From Tsukamurella sp. M9C (GTDB taxonomy: Bacteria; Actinomycetota; Actinomycetes; Mycobacteriales; Mycobacteriaceae), in assembly GCF_020169415.1 (NCBI RefSeq), contig NZ_JAIULG010000004.1:123807-187806 (forward strand): a DNA stretch of 64,000 nt. The letters are read 5' to 3'. The position numbers were made by a program, and so were the translations under genes. Of the stretch, positions 44,920 through 52,971 are shown one piece after another. Within the stretch, counting starts at the first letter, position 1. The number at the start of each line of letters is the position of its first letter. Under the pieces are notes generated by a model. That model saw only the letters and a program-made list of their open reading frames with translations. It was not told the DNA's origin and did not search any database.

Positions 44920-44939
44920 TCTGTCGGGATGACAGGATT
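44920..44939. repeat. attachment-site-like repeat within the tRNA-Pro 3' end
   Basis: Copy of 44368-44387 (18 of 20 identical) covering the acceptor 3' strand and part of the T-arm of tRNA-Pro. tRNA 3' ends are the classical attB of tyrosine-recombinase elements. Confidence 0.6.
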
Positions 44940-44997
44940 TGAACCTGCGACCCTTCGCTCCCAAAGCGAATGCGCTACCAAGCTGCGCCACATCCCG
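44924..44997 (-). tRNA. tRNA-Pro (anticodon UGG)
   Basis: Cloverleaf on the minus strand: acceptor CGGGATG pairs with CATCCCG, D-arm GCGCAGCTTGGTAGCGC, anticodon stem TTCGC/GCGAA with loop TTTGGGA (UGG, Pro), T-arm GGTTCAAATC. Discriminator A; CCA is not encoded. Its 3' end is one of the two repeats of the adjacent mini-island, and the gene remains intact. Confidence 0.97.
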
Positions 44998-45237
44998 TGA
45001 TCGCTCGCGCGACCAGGTAAGAGAGTACCCGTGGTGAGGACCCCGACTACGCCCGCGTCGATGTGAGCCCTCCGGCTCCGGCCCGGCTCGAACGGGCGGC
45101 CACCCTCACCATCGCGGGTAGGTCGCGTCCTTACCGGGTAGACGCGACTTGGGCGGAGTCGGCACCGACGGTACGGTCGCTGCCGCGGAGCGGGCAATCG
45201 CTTTTCCGCGGGGCGGGCAGCGCGGGTGAGTCGGAAC

Positions 45238-45251
45238 TACTGTTCACCGCA
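45238..45251 (+). promoter_or_regulatory. Leaderless promoter of the GNAT gene
   Basis: TACTGT at 45238-45243, seven bases before the ATG at 45251, no ribosome site. Identical in layout to the promoter of the PAS-GGDEF gene. The rest of the gap 44998-45250 shows nothing recognisable. Confidence 0.45.
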
Positions 45252-45787
45252 TGGTCCTGAGCAGTGACGCGGGTGCCGGCTACCTCATCCGGCGGCTCGA
45301 GGACGGCGACGCTCGAGCGCTCGCCGACGTGCACGTCCGCGTCTGGAAGGCGACCTACCCCGGCCTGGTGGACCGCGTGAAGCTCGACGCCCTCACCGTG
45401 GCGGACGGGACGGAACGCTGGCAACGGATCATCGGCGGGCTGGATCGTCAGGAATCGGAGGGCGTCCGTACTCGCTGCGCCGTGCACACGGCGACGGGGA
45501 GGATCGTCGGTTTCGCGACGGGCGGTCCCGCGCGCGACGTGGGCGCACCGTCGACCACGCAGCTCTGGTCCCTGAACGTCCTACCGGGCGACCACGGCAC
45601 GGGAGTGGCGGCGGACCTCCTGGACGCGGTGATCGGGGAGTGCGGGGCGTACCTGTGGCTGGCGACGGGCAACGCCAGAGCGCTCGCCTTCTACCGCAAG
45701 CACCGGTTCGAGCTCGACGGTGCCGTCCAGGTCGACGAGGAGTGGTCGTGTCACGAGTCGCGGATGGTCAGACCTGACCTTTGTTAA
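45251..45787 (+). CDS. GNAT-family N-acetyltransferase
   Basis: 178 residues with the GNAT fold: YLIRRLEDGDARALADVHVRVWKATY at the start, GFATGGPARD (strand 4), SLNVLPGDHGTGVAADLLDAV (acetyl-CoA pyrophosphate loop) and ATGNARALAFYRKHRFELDG. The loop reads DHGTGVA instead of the common Q/RxxGxG/A, still compatible with CoA binding. Acetyl acceptor unknown. Probably a single-gene unit; the DUF1361 gene starts 30 bases later with its own start region. Confidence 0.9.
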   Translation: MVLSSDAGAGYLIRRLEDGDARALADVHVRVWKATYPGLVDRVKLDALTVADGTERWQRIIGGLDRQESEGVRTRCAVHTATGRIVGFATGGPARDVGAPSTTQLWSLNVLPGDHGTGVAADLLDAVIGECGAYLWLATGNARALAFYRKHRFELDGAVQVDEEWSCHESRMVRPDLC

Positions 45788-45817
45788 CGACTCCGAGTGC
45801 TTTGGCAAACTGATCTG

Positions 45818-46483
45818 ATGACGAGAACGCGCGCCGTGCTGCTGCTGGCCTCCCTGCTCGCCACGACGGCGCTCACCGTGGTCCTCGGGACCACCGACAC
45901 CTCGGCCCCGCTCACCTACCCCAGCCGCTTCCTCATTTGGAACCTCTTCCTCGCGTGGATCCCGATGGTCTTCGCCGTCGGCTTCGCGACGGTCCGCAGC
46001 CGGTGGGCGCTCGTGCCGCTCGGCCTCGGCTGGCTGGCCTTCCTGCCCAACTCGCCGTACCTGGTGACCGACCTCGTCCACCTCGGCGACGACGAGAACA
46101 TGTGGCGGCACGTGCTGCAGTACGGCTTCGCCGCGTGGACGGGGATCCTGCTGGGCGTCGTCTCGATGCTCCTGGTGCATCGCCGCCTGCAGCGGGAGTT
46201 CGGCGCGCGCTGGGGGTGGCTCGCCGTCGTGCTGTCGGTGGGGCTGTGCGCGATCGGGGTGGTGATCGGCCGGTTCCAGCGGTGGAACTCGTGGGATCTG
46301 GTGACGCGGCCGGACGCCGTCGTGATCGCGACGCTCGACTGGGTGACCTCCCCGTTCTCCTACGTCCAGTCCACCGGCGTCGCGGTCGCAGTGGCGGCGT
46401 TCTTCGGGCTCGCGTACCTGACCATCTGGTCGCTCACCCCGCCGGTCTCGGCCCCGGCCGGGAACGCGGCGGAACGCGACTGA
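45818..46483 (+). CDS. DUF1361 membrane protein
   Basis: 221 residues, about six hydrophobic helices. The family motif lies at LGWLAFLPNSPYLVTDLVHL, followed by helices with RFQRWNSWDL in a loop. DUF1361 proteins have no known function. The start is the ATG at 45818; no Shine-Dalgarno sequence is seen, and CAAACT six bases upstream may be a leaderless -10. The next gene starts 20 bases after its stop. Confidence 0.87.
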   Translation: MTRTRAVLLLASLLATTALTVVLGTTDTSAPLTYPSRFLIWNLFLAWIPMVFAVGFATVRSRWALVPLGLGWLAFLPNSPYLVTDLVHLGDDENMWRHVLQYGFAAWTGILLGVVSMLLVHRRLQREFGARWGWLAVVLSVGLCAIGVVIGRFQRWNSWDLVTRPDAVVIATLDWVTSPFSYVQSTGVAVAVAAFFGLAYLTIWSLTPPVSAPAGNAAERD

Positions 46484-46489
46484 GCGGCG

Positions 46490-46503
46490 TACCGTCGGTC
46501 CCG
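46490..46503 (+). promoter_or_regulatory. Leaderless promoter of the 107-residue hypothetical gene
   Basis: TACCGT at 46490-46495, seven bases before the GTG at 46503, no ribosome site. Confidence 0.4.
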
Positions 46504-46826
46504 TGTACCTGGAGCGTTTCGTCGCGCACGGCTATCTCGATGCCGATCGCGCCGCTCGTCTGAGCTGGGAGAGCTCCCGGTACGCCTCGAGGATCTACCT
46601 CATCGTGGGCGAGCGGCGTCTGCTGGCGCAGAATCTCTCGCTCTGCTGGGACGATCTCGGCGTAGGGCCGGGGACGCCGATCGCGGTCGAGGTGACCAGC
46701 GGGAACAGTCATCTCCTCGACGACGAGCAGCGGGCCATCGCGGGCTTCGCGGATCGCTTCCGCGAGGCGCTCATCCCGCCGGAGCCCCGACGCCCACGGC
46801 GCGGCTTCTTCCGCCGCGGCCGCTGA
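46503..46826 (+). CDS. Hypothetical protein
   Basis: 107 residues, no recognised family. Sequence suggests a small soluble alpha/beta protein (YASRIYLIVGERRLLAQNLSL, PIAVEVTSGN, DEQRAIAGFADRFREAL) with a basic Pro/Arg tail (PRRPRRGFFRRGR) that could bind nucleic acid or membrane. The GTG start is supported by an upstream TANNNT element in leaderless spacing. It converges with the MFS small-subunit gene. Confidence 0.6.
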   Translation: MYLERFVAHGYLDADRAARLSWESSRYASRIYLIVGERRLLAQNLSLCWDDLGVGPGTPIAVEVTSGNSHLLDDEQRAIAGFADRFREALIPPEPRRPRRGFFRRGR

Positions 46827-46840
46827 TCGGTCGCCGCGCC

Positions 46841-46969
46841 TCAGCCCTGGAAGAGTTGCAGCGCCGCGTCGACGGCGTTGTACAGCCCGTACAGCAGCGG
46901 GATCGTGACCAAGGTCCACGTCACGACCAATTGGACGGGGTGCCGTCCATCGGATCCGGTGTCGGTCAT
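46841..46969 (-). CDS. MFS transporter small subunit
   Basis: 42-residue single-helix membrane peptide (QLVVTWTLVTIPLLYGLYNAVDAALQLF). The ATG overlaps the stop of the OFA transporter in an ATGA, so it is translated with it. Small one-helix partners in this position are a recognised feature of actinobacterial and proteobacterial OFA-type transporters. Longer in-frame starts upstream would lie inside the transporter gene and have no support. Confidence 0.75.
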   Translation of the reverse strand: MTDTGSDGRHPVQLVVTWTLVTIPLLYGLYNAVDAALQLFQG

Positions 46970-48381
46970 CGGGTCTCCTTGGGTGCGTGCGCGGCGTCGA
47001 CCGCATCGACGACGGTGCCCTGCTCGTGCCACCGTTGGGCGACGGGGCGGATGGCGAGGTTCGCGAGGAAGCCGACCACGAGCACGCCGACCATGATGTA
47101 GAGCGCGAGGTGGTAGTCGGCCGCCTCGAGCGGGATCGCCTTGCCGGCCCCGTCAACGCGATCCTTCTTCGAGTCCAACACCCGGTTGACGATGAGCGGG
47201 CCGAGCACGCCCGCCGTCGACCACGCGGTCAGGAGCCGGCCGTGGATCGCGCCCACCTGGTAGGTCCCGAACAGATCGCGGAGATAGGCGGGCACCGTCG
47301 CGAAGCCGCCGCCGTAGAACGAGATGATCACCGCGCAGAACAGCACGAACAGCGCCGTCGACGTGGCGCCGATGGTCGCGAGCCCGAGGTACAGCAGGAT
47401 TCCGCCGCCGAGGTAGACCATGTACGTCGGCTTGCGGCCGATGTAGTCCGACGTCGTCGACCAGCCGAGCCGGCCCGCCATGTTCGCGACCGACAGCAGC
47501 CCGACGAAGCCGGCGGCGACGGTCGCGGTGACGGCGGAGACGCCGGTGTCGTCGCGGAAGAAGTCCTGGATCATGTCGGCGGCCTGCTCGAGGATGCCGA
47601 TGCCCGCGGTCACGTTGCACAGCAGCACGATCCACAGCAGCCAGAACTGCGGCGTCTTGATCGCGTTGGCCGCGGAGACGTTCCCGGCACTCACCATCGC
47701 CTTGGAGGTGACGGTCGCGGGATCGAAGCCCGAGGGAACGTAGCCGGGCGCGGGAACGCGAATGGTGAAGACTCCCATCATCATCACCACGAAGTAGACG
47801 ATGCCGAGCGTGATGAACAGCTTGGTCACCGCGCTGCCGCCGGCCTCGGCGCCGCCGTAGAACTTCATGAGTTCCTTCGACATCGGCGAGGCGACCATCG
47901 CGCCGCCGCCGAAGCCCATGATCGCCATGCCCGTCGCGAGCCCGGGCCGGTCGGGGAACCACTTCATCAGGGTGGACACGGGCGAGATGTAGCCCAGCCC
48001 CAGGCCGATGCCGCCGACCACGCCGTACCCGAGGTAGACGAGCCAGAGCTGGCCGGTCGCGATGCCCGCCGCGGCGATGAGGAAGCCCGCGCCCCAGCAG
48101 CTCGCGGCCGTGAACATGGTGCGCCGCGGCCCGACCCGGTCCACCCAGGTGCCGAAGACCGCCGCCGAGAGGCCGAGCATGACGATGGCGATGGAGAAGA
48201 CGATGCCGATCATCGTCTTGTTGGTGTCGAAGTGTTTGACCAGCGCGTCCTTGTAGACGCTCGTCGCGTACACCTGCCCGATGCAGAGGTGGATCGCCAG
48301 CGCCGCCGGAGGGATCAACCACCGGTTGTAGTTCAGCGGTGCGACGGAGTGCTCTCGGTCGAGGAAGGACAACGCGGCCAC
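46966..48381 (-). CDS. OFA-family MFS transporter (oxalate/formate antiporter-like)
   Basis: 471-residue major facilitator with 12 predicted helices. NRWLIPPAALAIHLCIGQVYATSVYKD, GTWVDRVGPRRTM (motif A), GIGLGLGYISPVSTLMKWFPDRPGLATG and SDYIGRKPTYMVY are typical of the oxalate/formate antiporter branch. The ISPVSTLMKWFPD stretch is diagnostic. Real substrate may be another small carboxylate. GTG start. Translationally coupled to the 42-residue small subunit that follows. Confidence 0.9.
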   Translation of the reverse strand: MAALSFLDREHSVAPLNYNRWLIPPAALAIHLCIGQVYATSVYKDALVKHFDTNKTMIGIVFSIAIVMLGLSAAVFGTWVDRVGPRRTMFTAASCWGAGFLIAAAGIATGQLWLVYLGYGVVGGIGLGLGYISPVSTLMKWFPDRPGLATGMAIMGFGGGAMVASPMSKELMKFYGGAEAGGSAVTKLFITLGIVYFVVMMMGVFTIRVPAPGYVPSGFDPATVTSKAMVSAGNVSAANAIKTPQFWLLWIVLLCNVTAGIGILEQAADMIQDFFRDDTGVSAVTATVAAGFVGLLSVANMAGRLGWSTTSDYIGRKPTYMVYLGGGILLYLGLATIGATSTALFVLFCAVIISFYGGGFATVPAYLRDLFGTYQVGAIHGRLLTAWSTAGVLGPLIVNRVLDSKKDRVDGAGKAIPLEAADYHLALYIMVGVLVVGFLANLAIRPVAQRWHEQGTVVDAVDAAHAPKETR

Positions 48382-48439
48382 GGCGCGACGCTAGCAGTCG
48401 GACGATGCCCGACGGTGCCGGTCGGAGAAGTTAGGTCCG

Positions 48440-49579
48440 TCAACGTACGAGCGGGTCGCGCCCGGTCAGGAGCGCGGCGAGCACGTGCGCGTGGCTGATG
48501 CCCTCCGCCTTGGAGGCGGTGAGCAGCGTGACCGGCCCTGCGTCGACCCGGGCCTGCAGCCCCTCGAACGCCGCGGCCGCCTCGGGTTCGGCGAGCTCGG
48601 CCCGGTACCGCTCGACGAACTCGGGGTACTTCGCCGGATCGTGCTCGTACCACTTCCGCAGCTCCGTGGACGGCGAGATCTCCTTGCACCACTGCGCCAG
48701 ATCGGCGCGGTCCTTGCTGATCCCGCGCGGCCACAGCCGATCGACGAGGATCCGCTCGCCGTCGCCCGCCGCCTCCGCCTCGTACACCCGCTTGACCCGG
48801 ACCATCACCGTCGCCCCTTCCTCCACACCGTCGCCCGCGATCGTCCGCGCGCGATGGAGGACATCCTCCAGCATGGACGGTGTGAGCCGCCCGGTGAAGG
48901 TGTTGTGCTGGCTCACGTGGAAGCAGCCGAGGACGGCGAGCGTGCGACCGTCGGGATGGACGAGGTCCACGCGGGCGCCGTGTCCGAACGCGGGCCGCGG
49001 CCTCGGGATGCGCCAGCCGCCGTCGGCGAGCACGGAGAACAGCGCCTGCCAGCCGAACGCGCCGAGGACCACGGCCACCCGGGTGCGGGGGAGCAGCTCG
49101 AGTTCGCGCGCGAGGAAGGGCGCGCACGCACGGCGCTCCGCCGGCGTCGGCTTGTTCTCCGGCGGCGCGCAGCGCACGGGCGAGCTCATCCGAACGTCGA
49201 ACAGCTCCATCCCGTCGTCGATCGCCACGGCCCGCGGCTGATTCGCCAGGCCGACGGCGTGCAGGGCGGCGAAGAGGACGTCGCCGCTGCGGTCGCCGGT
49301 GAACATCCGGCCCGTCCGGTTCGCGCCGTGCGCCGCGGGCGCGAGGCCGACGATGAGGATGCGCGCCTCCACGGGGCCGAATCCGGGCACCGGTCGTCCC
49401 CAGTAGTCCTCGTCGGCGAACGCGGCGCGCTTGATGCGGGCGACCTCCTCACGCCACGCGACCAGGCGCGGGCATGCCCTGCACGTGCGGATCAGGGTCT
49501 CGAGTTCCGGGATCGTCCGCGCGCCGTTCGCCGCCGACGGTGCCGCCTCCGGCACGGTCACGCGGGCTCGCCTGGACAT
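48440..49579 (-). CDS. Uracil-DNA glycosylase fused to a DUF488 domain
   Basis: 379 residues in one open frame. Residues 1 to about 255 are a family-5-type uracil-DNA glycosylase: CRACPRLVAWREEVA (Fe-S Cys pair), ILIVGLAPAAHGANRTGRMFTGDRSG (motif 1 region), further Cys in VRCAPPENKPT, and GCFHVSQHNTFTG (His motif). Residues about 258-379 are a complete DUF488/YeaO-like domain (VRVKRVYEAEA..ILVDRLWPRGISKDRADLAQW, EFVERYRAEL). A strong GGAGGAAGGGG precedes internal GTG/ATG codons at 48808 and 48805, so the second domain may also be made separately. These domains are usually encoded by separate genes. Confidence 0.85.
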   Translation of the reverse strand: MSRRARVTVPEAAPSAANGARTIPELETLIRTCRACPRLVAWREEVARIKRAAFADEDYWGRPVPGFGPVEARILIVGLAPAAHGANRTGRMFTGDRSGDVLFAALHAVGLANQPRAVAIDDGMELFDVRMSSPVRCAPPENKPTPAERRACAPFLARELELLPRTRVAVVLGAFGWQALFSVLADGGWRIPRPRPAFGHGARVDLVHPDGRTLAVLGCFHVSQHNTFTGRLTPSMLEDVLHRARTIAGDGVEEGATVMVRVKRVYEAEAAGDGERILVDRLWPRGISKDRADLAQWCKEISPSTELRKWYEHDPAKYPEFVERYRAELAEPEAAAAFEGLQARVDAGPVTLLTASKAEGISHAHVLAALLTGRDPLVR

Positions 49580-49758
49580 GCTCCAAGACTAGGCGGGATG
49601 CGGAGCATCCTGCTCCGGATATGGGCGAGGCCGGTGGCACCTGTAACGCGCCCCGGCCTCTGTTTCACTGAGCGGTTTACAGTCACGCTCACGAACTTGT
49701 TCGAAACTGTATCAGACGGCGCTCCTTTGTTCCAATTCGTTGCGCCGGTCCGCGGGTG

Positions 49759-51036
49759 TCAGAGGCGCGCGTAGGTCTCGATGTCCTCGGAGAACTCGGC
49801 CGCGACGGCGGGGGAGACGGTGGCCCGGGTGGCGCCCAGGGCGGCCAGGTAGTCGTCGGTGCTCAGCTCCTCGGTGCGGGCGCCGTCCGGCGCGTCGAGC
49901 GCCCGCGCGAGGGCGTCCTGCGAGGCCCGGCGGGCCGCGTACTCGATGTCGGCGGGCGTCATCCCCTCACTGGCCGCAGTGAGTGCGGCGATGTCCACCG
50001 TGCCGACCACGTGGTCGGGGATGTAGCGGCCCCAGATGGCGGAGCGGGCGTCCGCGTCCGGCAGACCGATCGGCATGACGTAGTCGAAGCGCCCGTGCCG
50101 CAGGAAGGCGTCGTCGAGGGCGCGCACGAAGTTGGTGGCACACACCAGCAGCCGCCCCTCCTGGTCGCGGAACTCGGCGACCTGCTTGAGCAACTCGTTC
50201 GTCACGCCCTGCGTGGGCGACGGGGGATCGCCGCGTCGATGCGACGCGATCTCCTCGACCTCGTCGATGAACACCACCGCGTGCTCCAAGGAGGCGATCG
50301 CCTCGAACGCGGAGCGCAGCGCCCCGGCGAGACCGCCGGGGGAGTCGGCGAGCCGGGACGGGAACAGCTCGACGAAGGGCCAGTCGAGGCGCGAGGCAAC
50401 GGCTTTCGCGAAGGTGGTCTTCCCGGTCCCGGGCGGGCCGAAGAGCATCACCGCGTGCGGGGGCATGACGCCGAAGCGCTCGGCCATGTCGGGCCGGGCG
50501 AGCGGGGTCACGAGGCGCTGCTCGAGCATCTCCTTCTCCCGCCGCATCCCGCTCACGCGGTCCCACAGCTGGCGCGGCAGCAGTCGTCCACCGACCTCCT
50601 TGAGCAGGTCCAGTTCTCGGCGCTGCACGGGCATGGGCCGCTCCAGGTAGCGGACCGGATCGCGCACGACGAAGCCGTTCTTCGAGAGTGCGGCGGAGGC
50701 GTCGTCGTCGCCCGCGGTGAGCACCGACAGCTTGCCCAGCCCGAGCGGCGCCATGCGTCGTTCCAGTGCGTCGAGCACGAGCCCCGCGACGGCCGGATCG
50801 GTATCGGGCGCGACGTCGAAGAAGACGATCCAGCCCTGGGCGTGCGCCGCACGGCCGACGGCGACCGCCACCACGCGATCGCCCTCCGTCGCGACCATCG
50901 CGTGGTCCTGCTGGCACGAGGCGATCACCTCCGCCATGGAGTACACCGGCGGCGTTCCGCGGTGGTAGGCGGCTTCCCAGAGCCGGACGATGGTGTCCAG
51001 GTCGTCGTCGTGGAACTCGCGGATGTGGGCCGTCAT
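49759..51036 (-). CDS. GNAT-AAA ATPase fusion protein
   Basis: 425 residues. The first about 140 look like a GNAT acetyltransferase-type domain (IREFHDDDLDTIVRLWEAAYHRGTPPVYS; AVAVGRAAHAQGWIVFFDVAPD), with a weak acetyl-CoA loop. A linker leads into a classical AAA domain: Walker A FGPPGTGKTTFAKA, Walker B HAVVFIDEVEEIAS, sensor 1 LLVCATNF, Arg finger in FLRHGRFDYVMPIGLPD, and the AAA lid (GMTPADIEYAARRA). It might unfold or remodel a target under control of the sensor domain. ATG start; no neighbours in an obvious operon. Confidence 0.85.
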   Translation of the reverse strand: MTAHIREFHDDDLDTIVRLWEAAYHRGTPPVYSMAEVIASCQQDHAMVATEGDRVVAVAVGRAAHAQGWIVFFDVAPDTDPAVAGLVLDALERRMAPLGLGKLSVLTAGDDDASAALSKNGFVVRDPVRYLERPMPVQRRELDLLKEVGGRLLPRQLWDRVSGMRREKEMLEQRLVTPLARPDMAERFGVMPPHAVMLFGPPGTGKTTFAKAVASRLDWPFVELFPSRLADSPGGLAGALRSAFEAIASLEHAVVFIDEVEEIASHRRGDPPSPTQGVTNELLKQVAEFRDQEGRLLVCATNFVRALDDAFLRHGRFDYVMPIGLPDADARSAIWGRYIPDHVVGTVDIAALTAASEGMTPADIEYAARRASQDALARALDAPDGARTEELSTDDYLAALGATRATVSPAVAAEFSEDIETYARL

Positions 51037-51110
51037 GCACGCAGTGTGGCATGCATCACAGATCGATGCTCAGCGGTTTTGCGGCCGCACCCGCACCGTG
51101 CCGGAGGTGG

Positions 51111-52448
51111 TCAGGCGTCGAGCGTCGAACCCGCGGGCTGCGCGACCCTGCGGATCCAGACCGTCGCCGCGAGCGAGATGAGCGCGGTCGCGACCAGGTA
51201 CCCCGCCGCCGTCCACGGCGCACCGTCGGCCCCGTGGATGAGGGCGGTGAGGATGAGGGGAGTCAGGCCCGAGGCGTAGATCCCCGAGAACTGGTAGACG
51301 ACCGACAGCCCTGTGTACCGGACCTCGGTGGGGAACAGGCTCGCGAAGAACGTGCCCTGCGCGGCGTAGAAGACGCCGTGGATCAGGCCGAAGACGATGA
51401 CCAGGCCGACGGTGAACCACACGATCGACGCCGTGCCGAACAGTGCGAACACGGGGAAGACGGCGAGCCCGTAGAGCAGCACGCCCGTCCCGTACACGCG
51501 CGCCGGCCCGATCCGGTCCGCGAGCATGCCCGCGAACGGGATGACCACCGCCATGACCAGGGCGGCCACGGTGACGGCGAGCAGAACGTCCACCTTGTTC
51601 ATCGCGAGGGTGGCCGTGGCGTAGGTGATCGCGAAGACGCCCCACGTGTTGAACGCGCTGCCCTCGGCCCACCGCGCGAGGCAGCCCGCGATCGTGTTGC
51701 GGCGCAGCACCGGATCGCCGAGCAGCTGGCGCAGGGGAGTGCGGGTGGTGTCGAGAGTGGCGCGCGCCGCCACGAAGGCGGGCGTCTCGTCGACCGCCAG
51801 CCGGACGACGATGCCGATCACCACCAGCACGATCGAGACCGCGAAGGCGATGCGCCATCCGAACCGGAGGAACTGGTCGTCGTCGAAAACCGTTTGCAGC
51901 AGGGCGAAGACGGCCGTTCCGAGCCCGAGGCCCAGCGCGAGGCCGACCTGCGGGACGGCGCCGAAGCGGCCCTTGCGACCCTCGGGCGCGTGCTCGACGG
52001 CGAGCAGCACCGCACCCGCCCACTCGCCGCCAAGGGCGAAGCCCTGCACGATCCGCAGGAGCAGCAACAGGATCGGCGCCAGGATGCCCACCTGGCCGGC
52101 GGTGGGCAGCGCGCCCATGAGAGCCGTCGCGACGCCCATCAGCAGCATCGTCAGCGCGAGCGTCTGCCGGCGGCCGATGCGGTCGCCGATGTGCCCGAAG
52201 ACGAGGCCGCCGACGGGGCGCATGACGAAGCCGACGGCGAAGGTCACGAAGCTGAGCATGGTGCCGACGAAGGAGCTCGCGTCGGGGAAGAAGAGCTTGT
52301 TGAACACCAGCGACGCGGCGGTCGAGTAGAGGAAGAAGTCGTACCACTCCACCGTGGTGCCCAGCAGCGACGCCGCGATCACCCGCCGCAACTGCGAGCG
52401 GTCGGGGGCGGACGGGGAGGGCGCGTCGTCGACGGTGGCGGTACTCAC
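51111..52448 (-). CDS. MHS-family MFS transporter
   Basis: 445 residues, 12 predicted helices. SLLGTTVEWYDFFLY in TM1, MRPVGGLVFGHIGDRIGRRQTL (motif A) and RIVQGFALGGEWAGAVLLAVEHAPEGRKGRFG in TM4-5 are the signature of the metabolite:H+ symporter group (ShiA, ProP, KgtP). Cargo is usually a small organic acid, shikimate or betaine; it cannot be specified here. ATG start. Single-gene unit between the AAA gene and the tautomerase gene. Confidence 0.92.
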   Translation of the reverse strand: MSTATVDDAPSPSAPDRSQLRRVIAASLLGTTVEWYDFFLYSTAASLVFNKLFFPDASSFVGTMLSFVTFAVGFVMRPVGGLVFGHIGDRIGRRQTLALTMLLMGVATALMGALPTAGQVGILAPILLLLLRIVQGFALGGEWAGAVLLAVEHAPEGRKGRFGAVPQVGLALGLGLGTAVFALLQTVFDDDQFLRFGWRIAFAVSIVLVVIGIVVRLAVDETPAFVAARATLDTTRTPLRQLLGDPVLRRNTIAGCLARWAEGSAFNTWGVFAITYATATLAMNKVDVLLAVTVAALVMAVVIPFAGMLADRIGPARVYGTGVLLYGLAVFPVFALFGTASIVWFTVGLVIVFGLIHGVFYAAQGTFFASLFPTEVRYTGLSVVYQFSGIYASGLTPLILTALIHGADGAPWTAAGYLVATALISLAATVWIRRVAQPAGSTLDA

Positions 52449-52514
52449 CGACCGGAAGCTATCCGCGGCCGGCGGTACCTGTCACCGGTTGTGCTCGCGG
52501 TGACCGCAATCGGG

Positions 52515-52940
52515 TCAGTACGCGGAGCTCCGGTTCGCCGCGGCCCAGCCCCGCTCCACGTCCGACTGCGCGGGTGGCGGCACGAGGCCGTTGATCATCC
52601 ACATCTCCTCGCTCGTGTCGTCGACGTGGAACTCCCACTGCAGGTCCGGGTGTCGCGCGAGCGAGGGGGCGACCATCGCGCGGACCCACTCGGCGATCCG
52701 GGTGCGGCTCGCCGAATCGGATGCGTGCCGGGCGATGTGGTCGATGGAGATGCGCACCGCGGTCGGCGCGCTGACGCCGCCGATGAAGAAGTTCTCCCGC
52801 GCGACCTCGTGGAACAGGACGACGACGTAGAAGCGGGGCAGGCCGATGGCCGCGTACTGATCGGTGATCGCGGCGGCCAGGGCCTCCTTCTCGGAGGGGG
52901 TGAAGACGCCGGGGGTGTGGTGGATGTTCCAGAGCGGCAT
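52515..52940 (-). CDS. Tautomerase-superfamily protein (cis-CaaD-like)
   Basis: 141 residues. Starts MPLWNIHHTPG, so removal of Met gives the N-terminal Pro that is the catalytic base in this superfamily; length and the ITDQYAAIGLPRFYVVVLFHE core match the cis-3-chloroacrylic-acid dehalogenase/tautomerase-3 branch. However, the position of cis-CaaD His28 is Tyr (TDQY) and the Glu114 region reads MWMING, so dehalogenase activity is doubtful. Downstream partner of the SDR gene (31 bases away), both probably controlled by the HxlR regulator. Confidence 0.8.
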   Translation of the reverse strand: MPLWNIHHTPGVFTPSEKEALAAAITDQYAAIGLPRFYVVVLFHEVARENFFIGGVSAPTAVRISIDHIARHASDSASRTRIAEWVRAMVAPSLARHPDLQWEFHVDDTSEEMWMINGLVPPPAQSDVERGWAAANRSSAY

Positions 52941-52971
52941 GACGGTTCCTCGGTCTCGATGCGGTGTGGGG

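Larger units (their letters stand above)
44368..44939. mobile_element. Mini-island (integrated element remnant) at tRNA-Pro
   Basis: About 0.55 kb bounded by direct repeats, one of which is the 3' end of tRNA-Pro. It lies on the 3' side of the tRNA, the usual side for tRNA-targeted integration. It encodes one small gene (44458-44868) at about 55% GC by hand count, against roughly 70% in flanking genes. No integrase or transposase remains, so it is either a remnant or a satellite-type element mobilised in trans. The boundaries are inferred from the repeats. Confidence 0.5.

Noticed and set aside
49692..49703. CGAAC-TT-GTTCG upstream of the uracil-DNA glycosylase, resembling a LexA box
   Set aside because: The actinobacterial SOS box needs four bases between GAAC and GTTC; here there are two, so LexA control is not supported.
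49600..49773. 58-codon plus-strand frame in the gap before the GNAT-AAA gene
   Set aside because: No ribosome site, no recognisable domain and it reads antisense into the neighbouring gene; the AT-richer gap is more simply the promoter region of the glycosylase-DUF488 gene.
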